Part shown: positions 1 to 6,004 of the stretch, piece by piece
How positions within the stretch are numbered: position 1 is the stretch's first letter
Layout of the letters: every line of letters starts with the position of its first letter
Assembly (NCBI GenBank): GCA_964515555.1
Contig: CAZEVY010000069.1
Span: 1 to 28,093 of the forward strand
Length of the DNA stretch: 28,093 nt
From: CAZEVY01 sp964515555
Lineage (GTDB): Bacteria; Acidobacteriota; Terriglobia; Bryobacterales; Bryobacteraceae
Direction: 5' to 3'
Position numbers and translations under genes: made by a program
Notes under the pieces: model-generated
Seen by the model: only the letters and a program-made list of their open reading frames with translations
What the model was told of the DNA's origin: nothing
Databases searched by the model: none

Positions 1-221
1 GCGGCGACCGCGACCCAATCGATCTCCGGGCGCCGCGATTTGAGTTCCTCGGGGAGCCGTCGCGAGGCTTCCGAGACGATCTCGAGGGCGCGCACGACCG
101 CGTAGACCGTCTTGCGATCGCCGGCAAAATCCTCGAATGTCAATCCGGCAGTGAAGGCGATGATGGAATCGACGTTATCGACGATGTCGCGCAGCCGCTG
201 AGCAGGGTTCTTAGAAGGCAT
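1..221 (-). CDS. hepT: HepT-like HEPN (DUF86) toxin, 3' part outside window
   Basis: About 73 residues of the N-terminal part are visible; the gene runs off the left edge. The start codon overlaps the end of the nucleotidyltransferase gene by 11 bases, which fixes the ATG at 221. The readable sequence has the layout of the DUF86/HepT family: an N-terminal helix (RLRDIVDNVDSI), then TFEDFAGDRKTVYAVVRALE and SEASRRLPEELKSRRPEIDW. HepT proteins are HEPN-fold ribonucleases, normally neutralised by the adjacent MNT partner. The catalytic RX4-6HXY motif lies near the C terminus and falls outside the window, so I cannot tell whether the toxin is intact. The family call rests on sequence pattern and on the partner gene. 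Confidence 0.85.
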   Translation of the reverse strand, partial: MPSKNPAQRLRDIVDNVDSIIAFTAGLTFEDFAGDRKTVYAVVRALEIVSEASRRLPEELKSRRPEIDWVAVA

Positions 222-513
222 TCACGGCATCGCGCAGAATACCGTCGCGGAGAAGGGGTTTCAGGGTGGCGCGGTTCACAACGTCGCCGGAACCATCCAG
301 TATTTCGTTGAGGTAGAGCTTCAGCCTGGCGTACTCGAACACCCCGATGGCCCGGTCGCAGTCGAGTTCCACAAGCACATCGATGTCGCTATCGCTTCGG
401 GCCTCGCCTCGCGCCACCGAGCCAAAGACCGCGGCGTGCGCGACACCTAACCGCCGCAAATCGGTTTCATGATGGCGCAGCGTTTCGAGAACGTTGTCGA
501 GCGCACCAACCAT
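211..513 (-). CDS. mntA: MNT-type minimal nucleotidyltransferase (antitoxin of MNT/HepT pair)
   Basis: A 100-residue protein of the MNT/MNTase family. In the paired toxin-antitoxin system this enzyme transfers AMP to a residue of the HepT toxin and so inactivates it. The signature GSX10DXD is complete: Gly31-Ser32, then Asp43 and Asp45 within GSVARGEARSDSDIDVLVEL. I chose the ATG at 513 because it puts the standard N-terminal helix just before the motif. The open frame extends upstream to 603, but that extra part looks unrelated to the family and would overlap the preceding gene. The stop overlaps the hepT start by 11 bases, so the two are co-translated. The gene lies 52 bases after the PQQ-type propeller gene on the same strand. 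Function is inferred from family and pairing. Confidence 0.88.
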   Translation of the reverse strand: MVGALDNVLETLRHHETDLRRLGVAHAAVFGSVARGEARSDSDIDVLVELDCDRAIGVFEYARLKLYLNEILDGSGDVVNRATLKPLLRDGILRDAVNAF

Positions 514-565
514 GCATCCAGCGTAAGCCTGCCCGACTATCCGGCGCAACGGCTCGGCACCACCC

Positions 566-2071
566 TCACTCGCCGATCCGGAAGGCCGCCATCTCGGAGG
601 CATTGCGCACCAGCAGCACGCCGCCCGAAATCGCGGGGTGATTCCAGGTCTTCCCCTCGATGGCCTGGAAGCGCGCGAGCTCCTCGTGCTTCCCGGGCGA
701 CGCCTTCACCAGCGCCACCTCGCCGGTCTCGGTCAGCACCACGATGTGCGCGCCCGCCAGCACGATCTGCCCGTAGCCGTATCGGCCGCCCTTCCATTTC
801 AGCTCGCCGTCGCTGGCCCGAATGCAGGCCATGATCCCCTCGTCGAGGCCGTAAACGTGCCCGTCGTAGAGCACGGGGCTGTTGAAGCGGCACTTCAGGC
901 GATTGTTCGACCAGATCTCCTTCGCCGCGAACTTCTCGCCGGCGGCCGAGACCTCGACCAGCGCCGAGCCGTGCCCGTAGCCCGCCGAAATGAGGAATCG
1001 ATTGGCGTCCACCACGATGGGCTGCGAGCTGTTGACGTCGAACTGCGTCGTCCACGGGTATTCCCACAGCAGGTCGCCCTTCTCGACGCCCAGGCCGACC
1101 GCGCGCTGGGCGCTGACGGCGAGAATCTGCCGCCGCCCGGCGAGCGTCACCAGCATCGGCGAGGTGTAGGCCTGGCGGTCGTCGAGCGCGCTCCAGACGC
1201 GCGCACCGTCGGCCTTTCGATACGCCACCACCGACTTGCCGCCGCCGCCGCCGGGCAGCACCACCAGCTTGTCGTCGACCACCAGCGGCGAGCACGACAT
1301 CCCCCACTGGAGATTGGCCGCGCCGTTGTCGGCCAGGATATTCTTGCGCCAGACGAGGCGGCCGGTGCGGGCGTCGAGCGCCCGGAGCTCGCCCTCGGCG
1401 CCGAGCGCGTACAGCCGGTCCTGGTCGATCACGGGCGTGGCGCGCGGGCCGTCGCCGCCCATGGCTTCGCTGAATGCGGCGTCCCAGGAATCGGTCCATT
1501 GCTCGCGGCCGGTGACGAGGTCGTAGGCCGCGACCACTTCGCGGTTCCGCCGCTGCTCGATGGTGAAGGCACGCGCCCCCGCCACCACAAACGACGCATA
1601 TCCGCCGCCGGCGGGCTGCCGCCACAATCGCGGGAGTCCACCCGCGGGCCAGCCGGTGCGGATGGGCGACTCGTCGTAGTGGCCGCGGCGGCCTGGGCCT
1701 CGGAAATCGGTCCAGTATCCGGCCAGCCTCGGCGCGGGCTTGTCGGCCGCAGGCGTTTCCACGGCGGGGGCCGCGACAGGTTGGGACTCGGCGGCGGGGG
1801 CGGCGGCCGGCTGCTTGCGGCTTTGCTCGAGGCGGGCGAAGCGGTCCTCGCTGCTGGTGAATGAGAAGATCGGCCGCATGCCGGAGCCATCGAGCTCGGC
1901 CTGGAGACCGTAGAAGAGGAACAGGTGGGCCAGGCCCAGGATCGCGATTACCAGGGTGCCGAGGATCTTGAAGACGACGCGCGCGGGGCGCATCCACAAC
2001 AGCACCAATCCCGCCGGCGGAAACACCAGCGCCGCAGCCCACATCGCCCAGCGGGTGCGATACCAGGGCAT
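566..2071 (-). CDS. membrane-anchored PQQ-type beta-propeller protein
   Basis: A 501-residue protein. Two hydrophobic stretches near the N terminus (roughly residues 8-25 and 33-55) suggest membrane anchoring, with the rest in the periplasm. A Pro/Ala-rich linker (about residues 80-115) follows. The remainder is a PQQ-like/WD40-like propeller that begins with WTDFRGPGRRGHYDESPI, the 'W-x-F-RGP' opening typical of this class. Repeated blades such as AYDLVTGREQWT, LDARTGRLVWRKN and GVEKGDLLWEYPW follow. Such proteins resemble BamB and PQQ dehydrogenases, but no catalytic site for PQQ can be assigned here. It starts 10 bases after the rpsT stop, so it probably shares the rpsT transcript. The substrate or partner is unknown. 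Confidence 0.85.
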   Translation of the reverse strand: MPWYRTRWAMWAAALVFPPAGLVLLWMRPARVVFKILGTLVIAILGLAHLFLFYGLQAELDGSGMRPIFSFTSSEDRFARLEQSRKQPAAAPAAESQPVAAPAVETPAADKPAPRLAGYWTDFRGPGRRGHYDESPIRTGWPAGGLPRLWRQPAGGGYASFVVAGARAFTIEQRRNREVVAAYDLVTGREQWTDSWDAAFSEAMGGDGPRATPVIDQDRLYALGAEGELRALDARTGRLVWRKNILADNGAANLQWGMSCSPLVVDDKLVVLPGGGGGKSVVAYRKADGARVWSALDDRQAYTSPMLVTLAGRRQILAVSAQRAVGLGVEKGDLLWEYPWTTQFDVNSSQPIVVDANRFLISAGYGHGSALVEVSAAGEKFAAKEIWSNNRLKCRFNSPVLYDGHVYGLDEGIMACIRASDGELKWKGGRYGYGQIVLAGAHIVVLTETGEVALVKASPGKHEELARFQAIEGKTWNHPAISGGVLLVRNASEMAAFRIGE

Positions 2072-2081
2072 GGTTCGGACG

Positions 2082-2351
2082 TCAGGCGGCGGCCAGTTTG
2101 GTCAGACGCACGGCCAGCCGGCTCTTGTAGCGGGCGGCGGTGTTCTTCTTGATGATTCCCCACTTAGCGGCGCGGTCGATGATGGAAAACGCGCCCGGCA
2201 GCGCCTTCTGCGCGCCGGCGGCGTCCTTTTCAGCGAGCAGCTTGCGCATGGCGCGGATCTGGTGGCGGAGCCGCGTCCGGCGCGTGCGATTGACCGCCGT
2301 GCGGCGCTCGATCTGCCGCGTGCGCTTGATCGAGGAGACATGATTCGCCAT
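2082..2351 (-). CDS. rpsT: 30S ribosomal protein S20
   Basis: An 89-residue, strongly basic protein that binds 16S rRNA in the small subunit. The N terminus MANHVSSIKRTRQIERR and the downstream NRTRRTRLRHQIRAMRKLL and KKNTAARYKSRLA segments are classic S20. Length fits the family. I chose the ATG at 2351 because S20 begins 'MAN...'; the open frame reaches 2384 but adds a non-homologous 11 residues. A GAGGU element lies upstream, at a rather long spacing of about 12-13 bases. It is the first gene of a minus-strand unit, followed after 10 bases by the membrane propeller gene, and is divergent from the hfq cluster. Confidence 0.97.
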   Translation of the reverse strand: MANHVSSIKRTRQIERRTAVNRTRRTRLRHQIRAMRKLLAEKDAAGAQKALPGAFSIIDRAAKWGIIKKNTAARYKSRLAVRLTKLAAA

Positions 2352-2482
2352 GGGTGATTGCGTACCTCGGAAGTGGTTTCTCACAGGATATCACGAGGGA
2401 CGGGACTCCGGCTCGCGCTTTCGCCGGGCCGGACGGGTCTCCCCGGCGGCGCGCCGCCTCCGGTAACGCTATCGGGCCACCC

Positions 2483-2511
2483 TTGCCGCCGGGATCTCAA
2501 CCTGATAAATT
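2483..2511 (+). promoter_or_regulatory. candidate sigma70-type promoter for the hfq cluster
   Basis: TTGCCG at 2483-2488 and TAAATT at 2506-2511 are separated by exactly 17 bases. Each box matches four of six consensus positions. Transcription would begin around 2518, only a few bases before the ATG at 2524, giving a very short leader. Prediction from sequence only. Confidence 0.4.
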
Positions 2512-2523
2512 GTCGGGGTCGGC

Positions 2524-2823
2524 ATGAGGCTCAACGACGTACGCCGGATGACTGTCCGCCGCCAGATGCGCGTGACTTTCGCGCTCGCCGGCGGGTCCGA
2601 TTGCGTGATCGACGAGCACGGGCTGGGAAAGGCTCCGGCACGGACGGGGCCGCCCGATTTCAACATGGAAGAGGAGTTCGGTAGAGCGACGGAGTTCCTC
2701 GTGGAGCCGGCCCGGTTGGGTGCGGGACGCGCGAAAAGTCAGCCGCAGAAGCTGACGCGCCGCCAGCTCGAAGAGCTGGTGGGTCCGGGCGGACCCGTAG
2801 TGGAAACGGACCACGACGAGTAG
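2524..2823 (+). CDS. small protein of unknown function upstream of hfq
   Basis: A 99-residue protein I cannot assign to a named family. The N-terminal part (MRLNDVRRMTVRRQMRVTFA) is basic. A central segment reads SDCVIDEHGLGKAP, and the C-terminal part is acidic and ends VVETDHDE. There is no signal peptide or membrane segment, so it should be cytoplasmic. It reads in the same direction as hfq and hflX, follows a plausible promoter, and is separated from hfq by 95 bases that include a perfect 16-base palindrome. Other frames also stay open here because of the high GC content. The call rests on position, the promoter and a sensible protein composition, and a spurious frame cannot be excluded. 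Confidence 0.6.
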   Translation: MRLNDVRRMTVRRQMRVTFALAGGSDCVIDEHGLGKAPARTGPPDFNMEEEFGRATEFLVEPARLGAGRAKSQPQKLTRRQLEELVGPGGPVVETDHDE

Positions 2824-2830
2824 GACATCG

Positions 2831-2846
2831 CGCGCGCCGGCGCGCG
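2831..2846. repeat. perfect 16-base GC palindrome between the small gene and hfq
   Basis: CGCGCGCCGGCGCGCG reads identically on both strands. In RNA it can fold as a 6-bp stem with a 4-base loop in the hfq leader. No U-tract follows, so it is not an obvious intrinsic terminator. It could be a structured leader element, or just alternating CG sequence in a GC-rich genome. Confidence 0.4.
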
Positions 2847-2918
2847 GGGGGGTGGGCAGGACCGGATTGGGCGCGGTTGCGCGTCCTCCGGCGTGTGGAC
2901 GAAAACAAGGAAACGAAA

Positions 2919-3209
2919 ATGGAAAAACAGTCTCAAAACATTCAAGAGGCGTTCCTGAACAACGCCCGCCGTGAAAAAACGTTCCTGACGATCTACCTGA
3001 TGAGCGGCGTGAAACTTTCCGGGCGGATCAAGAGTTTCGACAAATACTCGGTGATCCTCGAAAGCAACAATCAGGAGCAGCTCATCTTCAAGCACGCCAT
3101 CTCGACCGTGGTGGTGGCGCGAGGACTGCATTCCTCCGCGCTCCACACCACCGCCGGCGCCACCGGCTCCGGCGTCCCGGCGGGCCCCGCCGACCCCTCG
3201 GCCGGTTGA
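2919..3209 (+). CDS. hfq: RNA chaperone Hfq
   Basis: A 96-residue Sm-like hexameric RNA chaperone that pairs small RNAs with mRNAs. The Sm1 region (TIYLMSGVKLSGRIKSFDKY) is complete. The Sm2 motif appears as FKHAISTVV, with Phe in place of the usual Tyr of YKHAIST. A tail of about 28 residues rich in Gly, Ala, Pro and Ser follows the core and is probably disordered. I chose the ATG at 2919 because the conserved N terminus (EKQSQNIQEAFLNNARREK) starts there, with an AAGGAAA element just upstream; an earlier TTG at 2877 would add an unrelated extension. The stop overlaps the hflX start, the common hfq-hflX arrangement. Confidence 0.97.
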   Translation: MEKQSQNIQEAFLNNARREKTFLTIYLMSGVKLSGRIKSFDKYSVILESNNQEQLIFKHAISTVVVARGLHSSALHTTAGATGSGVPAGPADPSAG

Positions 3210-4555
3210 GGAGCCACCACCTGGCCCGAAGGCCCACCGCCACCCGGCCCGTTCACCGCGAGCGGGCGATTCTGGTCGGCGTCGATCTGAAACGGGCCGC
3301 GCCGCGCTCGCCTGTCGCGCCCGCGCCCGCCGATCCCGAAGAGTATCTCGACGAGCTGGCCGCGCTGGCGGTCAGCGCCGGCGCCGAAGTCGCGGGCCGT
3401 GCGATTCAGTCGCGCCCCAGCGCGGATCCGGCCACGTTGATCGGCGCGGGCAAAGTGGAGGAGCTCGCGACGCAGGCCACCGGCGACGCGGCCGACCTGG
3501 TGATTTTCGGGCACGACCTCAGCCCCACGCAGCTCCGCAACCTGGAGAAGGCGCTGCCGTGCCGCGTCATCGACCGCACGCAGCTCATCCTCGACATCTT
3601 CGCCCGGCGCGCCCGCACCCGCGAGGGGCAGTTGCAGGTGGAGCTGGCGCAGTTGAACTACCTGCTGCCGCGGCTGACCGGCCACGGCGCCGCGCTCTCG
3701 CGGCTGGGCGGCGGCATCGGGACGCGCGGTCCGGGCGAGACCAAGCTGGAGACCGACCGGCGCCGGATCCGCGCGCGCATCCAGAAAGTCCACGAGCAGC
3801 TCGAGTCGGTGCGATCGACACGCGGCGTGCAGAGGCGTCAGCGCCAGGACGTGCCGCTGGCGACGGTGGCGCTCATCGGCTCCACCAACGCCGGAAAATC
3901 GACGCTCTTCAACCGGCTCACGGGCGCCGGCGTGGTCGCCGACGCGCGGCTGTTCGCGACGCTGGACCCGACGGTACGCCAGCTCGAGCTGCCGTCGCGG
4001 CGGCCGGCGCTGGTGAGCGACACGGTCGGCTTCATCCGGGATCTGCCGGCGTCGCTGGTGAAGGCCTTCCGCGCGACGCTGGAAGAGGTCGCGCAGGCGG
4101 CGCTGCTGGTGCACGTGGTGGACGCGGGGTCGCAAGCGGCGCCACACCGCATCGCGGGAGTGCGGCGGGTGCTGGAGGAGATCGGCGCGGACGGGATTCC
4201 GCAGCTTCTGGCGGTCAACAAGATCGATTGCGTGGCGCCGGAGGATCGGGCCGCGGTGCGTAATGCACTGGTGGCGGCGGCCGGGGTGGAGCACGCCGCC
4301 GACGTCTCGGCGCTGACCGGCGAGGGCGTGGACCGCATGCTGGAGAAGGCCGACGCGCTGCTTCCGCGCGAGGCGCTCTCGCGGGCGGTCTTCCGGATTC
4401 CGGCCGGCGACGGCGCCAGCATCCACCTGGTCCACCAGCTCGGCCGGGTGCACTCGTCGCGGTACGAGCGCGCCTGGTGCGTCGTCGAAGCCGACGTGCC
4501 GGTATCCGTTCGACGCCGGCTGGCCGCGTTCCTGGTCTCGAGACGCGGCGATTGA
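3206..4555 (+). CDS. hflX: GTPase HflX (ribosome-associated)
   Basis: A 449-residue GTPase that splits stalled or heat-stressed ribosomes in characterised bacteria. The N-terminal HflX domain includes DPATLIGAGKVEEL and the helical linker RLGGGIGTRGPGETKLETDR. The G domain has G1 GSTNAGKS (225-232), G3 DTVGF (272-276), G4 NKID (338-341) and G5 SAL (from 368). The C-terminal subdomain follows to the end. Translation probably starts at the TTG at 3206, which overlaps the hfq stop (TTGA). No Shine-Dalgarno sequence is visible, which suggests coupling to hfq translation, and no better downstream start exists before the conserved region. It ends 23 bases from the convergent DUF4926 gene. Confidence 0.95.
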   Translation: MRSHHLARRPTATRPVHRERAILVGVDLKRAAPRSPVAPAPADPEEYLDELAALAVSAGAEVAGRAIQSRPSADPATLIGAGKVEELATQATGDAADLVIFGHDLSPTQLRNLEKALPCRVIDRTQLILDIFARRARTREGQLQVELAQLNYLLPRLTGHGAALSRLGGGIGTRGPGETKLETDRRRIRARIQKVHEQLESVRSTRGVQRRQRQDVPLATVALIGSTNAGKSTLFNRLTGAGVVADARLFATLDPTVRQLELPSRRPALVSDTVGFIRDLPASLVKAFRATLEEVAQAALLVHVVDAGSQAAPHRIAGVRRVLEEIGADGIPQLLAVNKIDCVAPEDRAAVRNALVAAAGVEHAADVSALTGEGVDRMLEKADALLPREALSRAVFRIPAGDGASIHLVHQLGRVHSSRYERAWCVVEADVPVSVRRRLAAFLVSRRGD

Positions 4556-4578
4556 GAGACCGCCCTCGGCAATGACGA

Positions 4579-4803
4579 TCAGGCGGCCTGGGTATTGCGG
4601 TGAAGGGGCAACAACTGGTCCACGCGAACGGGGACGATCGCGTATGCCTCGCCATCCTCTCCGGCGAACTCAACCAGCAGCGCCGCGTCGCCGTCGCGCT
4701 CCAGATGCTCGACGACAGTACCCACTTGTCCGCGCGTCAGGCCATGATGCGGCATATCTTGCGTGAGGGCCACCGACGCCAGGAGTGGGATTGAAGGAGT
4801 CAT
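4579..4803 (-). CDS. DUF4926 domain protein
   Basis: A 74-residue protein matching the DUF4926 pattern: an N-terminal LLASVALTQDMPHHGLTRGQ, then VGTVVEHL, LLVEFAGEDGEAYA and VRVDQLLPL. The fold is probably a small beta barrel; the function of the family is not known. I chose the ATG at 4803, which overlaps the original stop of the preceding DUF6883 gene as ATGA. The longer open frame (to 4923) is an artefact of the broken upstream gene. DUF4926 and DUF6883 genes are commonly adjacent and behave like a two-gene module, possibly toxin-antitoxin-like, which is inference. Here the partner is disrupted but this gene is intact. Confidence 0.82.
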   Translation of the reverse strand: MTPSIPLLASVALTQDMPHHGLTRGQVGTVVEHLERDGDAALLVEFAGEDGEAYAIVPVRVDQLLPLHRNTQAA

Positions 4804-5148
4804 CTTCCCTTCCGGATCACGTTGCAGGTCGTCAGCCGCGGAGAGTCTTCGGTAGCGCGAACAATCCACCCGCCTGCGGACAGTCGCCGCTCCGAAAGGC
4901 GTCTCCAGCACGAAGTCTACCACCTAGAGTCTTCCGTAAGCCGACTGGTTCGTCACCCGGCACGGCATGGTTTGAGCCGCCCGATTCAACTCCTGACGCA
5001 GCCAGGTTGCATCGGCGCGACCGATTCCGAGGGCTGCCTGGAATACCCGCGCCTTGTGCTTCCCGTCGAGATGACGTGGATCGAGACGGTAGTCGCGCAG
5101 TTTGGCCAGGTCTACGACGGCCCTGCCGGCATTGGGCAGCAGATCCAA
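4800..5148 (-). pseudogene. DUF6883 domain protein, broken by an amber stop and a frameshift
   Basis: The first part reads LPNAGRAVVDLAKLRDYRLD then GKHKARVFQAALG and ends at a TAG (4924-4926) after AYGRL. Without any frame change, reading resumes with VVDFVLETPFGAATVR, the expected continuation of the family, where a Tyr would normally precede VVDF. About 20 codons later the frame is lost. The conserved end WIVRATEDSPRLTTC then NVIRKGR is found in another frame, starting within CGGGTGG, and finishes in a TGA that overlaps the DUF4926 ATG. So one substitution (Tyr to amber) and one base gain (or two-base loss) separate this from an intact gene of about 115 codons. The start is uncertain: TTG at 5148 gives the best N terminus. 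Confidence 0.8.
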
Positions 5149-5176
5149 TCCTCATCCTCTCACTGAATCGCTCGGC

Positions 5177-5182
5177 TATAAT
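5177..5182 (+). promoter_or_regulatory. -10 element (TATAAT) of the ABC exporter operon
   Basis: A perfect TATAAT hexamer lies 36 bases before the ATG of the ABC ATPase gene. No consensus -35 box is visible at 16-18 bases upstream. The position between the minus-strand DUF6883 remnant and the plus-strand operon fits a promoter. Confidence 0.5.
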
Positions 5183-5212
5183 CGGAGTCTGACCGCGTAA
5201 TTCCCACCCCGC

Positions 5213-6004
5213 ATGGAGCCTGCCGCAGCCACGCCCATGATCGAGGCCGACGGCCTCTCGAAGTTCTACGGCGACTTCGCGGCCGTCCGCGACGTCACCT
5301 TTTCCGTCCCGCGGGCGCAGGTGGCCGCGTTCCTGGGGCCCAACGGCGCCGGCAAGTCGACCACCATGAAGCTGCTCACCGGCTACCTGGCCCCCAGCGC
5401 CGGCGCGGCGCGCATCGCCGGCTTCGACGTGCAGCGCGACCGCATGGCGAGCGCCGAACGCATCGGCTACCTGCCGGAGAACGGCCCGCTCTACGCCGAG
5501 ATGACGCCCCTCGGCCTGCTGCGATTCTTCGGCGAGGCGCGGGGACTCGGCGGCGCGCGGCTGCGCGAGCGCATCGACGCCGTGGCGGCGCTGTGCGCGC
5601 TGGGCGAGGTGCTGGAGAAGAGCATCTCGAAGCTGTCGAAGGGCTACCGCCAGCGGGTCGGCATGGCGCAGGTGCTGCTGCACGAGCCCGACGTGCTCAT
5701 CATGGACGAACCCACCAGCGGCCTCGATCCCAACCAGGTGCGCGACGTGCGCGCGCTGATCCGCGATCTGGGGCGCACCAAGACGGTGCTGCTCTCGACC
5801 CACATTCTGCAGGAAGTGGAGGCGGTCGCCGACCGGGTCATTCTCATCAACGCCGGCCGCGTGGTTTTCGATGGCGCGCCCGCCGAGATGGCCGCTCACG
5901 GCGCCTCGATGGACGACGCGTTCTACGCACTCACGGGCGCGAAGCCGCCGGCTCCCGCCGTCCCCGTGGCTCAGGAGGAGACTTGTCCCCCCGCCGCCGA
6001 GTGA
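5213..6004 (+). CDS. ABC transporter ATP-binding protein (gliding/ABC-2 export type)
   Basis: A 263-residue ATPase that powers the permease encoded next. Walker A GPNGAGKST (42-50), signature LSKGYRQR (141-148), Walker B VLIMDEP (161-167) and the H-loop LLSTHIL are all present. The Q-loop region carries LPEN, common in this GldA/CcmA-like branch. A Pro/Ala-rich tail follows residue 245. The ATG at 5213 is 36 bases after a TATAAT box; the alternative ATG at 5237 gives the more typical N terminus MIEADGLSKFYG, and neither has a clear ribosome binding site. The gene overlaps the permease gene at its 3' end. The transported substrate is not known; related systems act in gliding motility and in cell-surface export. 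Confidence 0.93.
   Translation: MEPAAATPMIEADGLSKFYGDFAAVRDVTFSVPRAQVAAFLGPNGAGKSTTMKLLTGYLAPSAGAARIAGFDVQRDRMASAERIGYLPENGPLYAEMTPLGLLRFFGEARGLGGARLRERIDAVAALCALGEVLEKSISKLSKGYRQRVGMAQVLLHEPDVLIMDEPTSGLDPNQVRDVRALIRDLGRTKTVLLSTHILQEVEAVADRVILINAGRVVFDGAPAEMAAHGASMDDAFYALTGAKPPAPAVPVAQEETCPPAAE
5973..5979 (+). promoter_or_regulatory. Shine-Dalgarno sequence deciding the permease start
   Basis: AGGAGGA is a near-perfect anti-SD match. It sits about four bases before the TTG at 5983 but more than 20 before the GTG at 6001, which favours the TTG as start of the permease/GldG fusion. Confidence 0.5.

Noticed and set aside
4924..4926. In-frame TAG in DUF6883 as a pyrrolysine or readthrough codon
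   Set aside because: A second lesion (frameshift) follows within about 25 codons, so gene decay is simpler; no pyrrolysine genes are seen.
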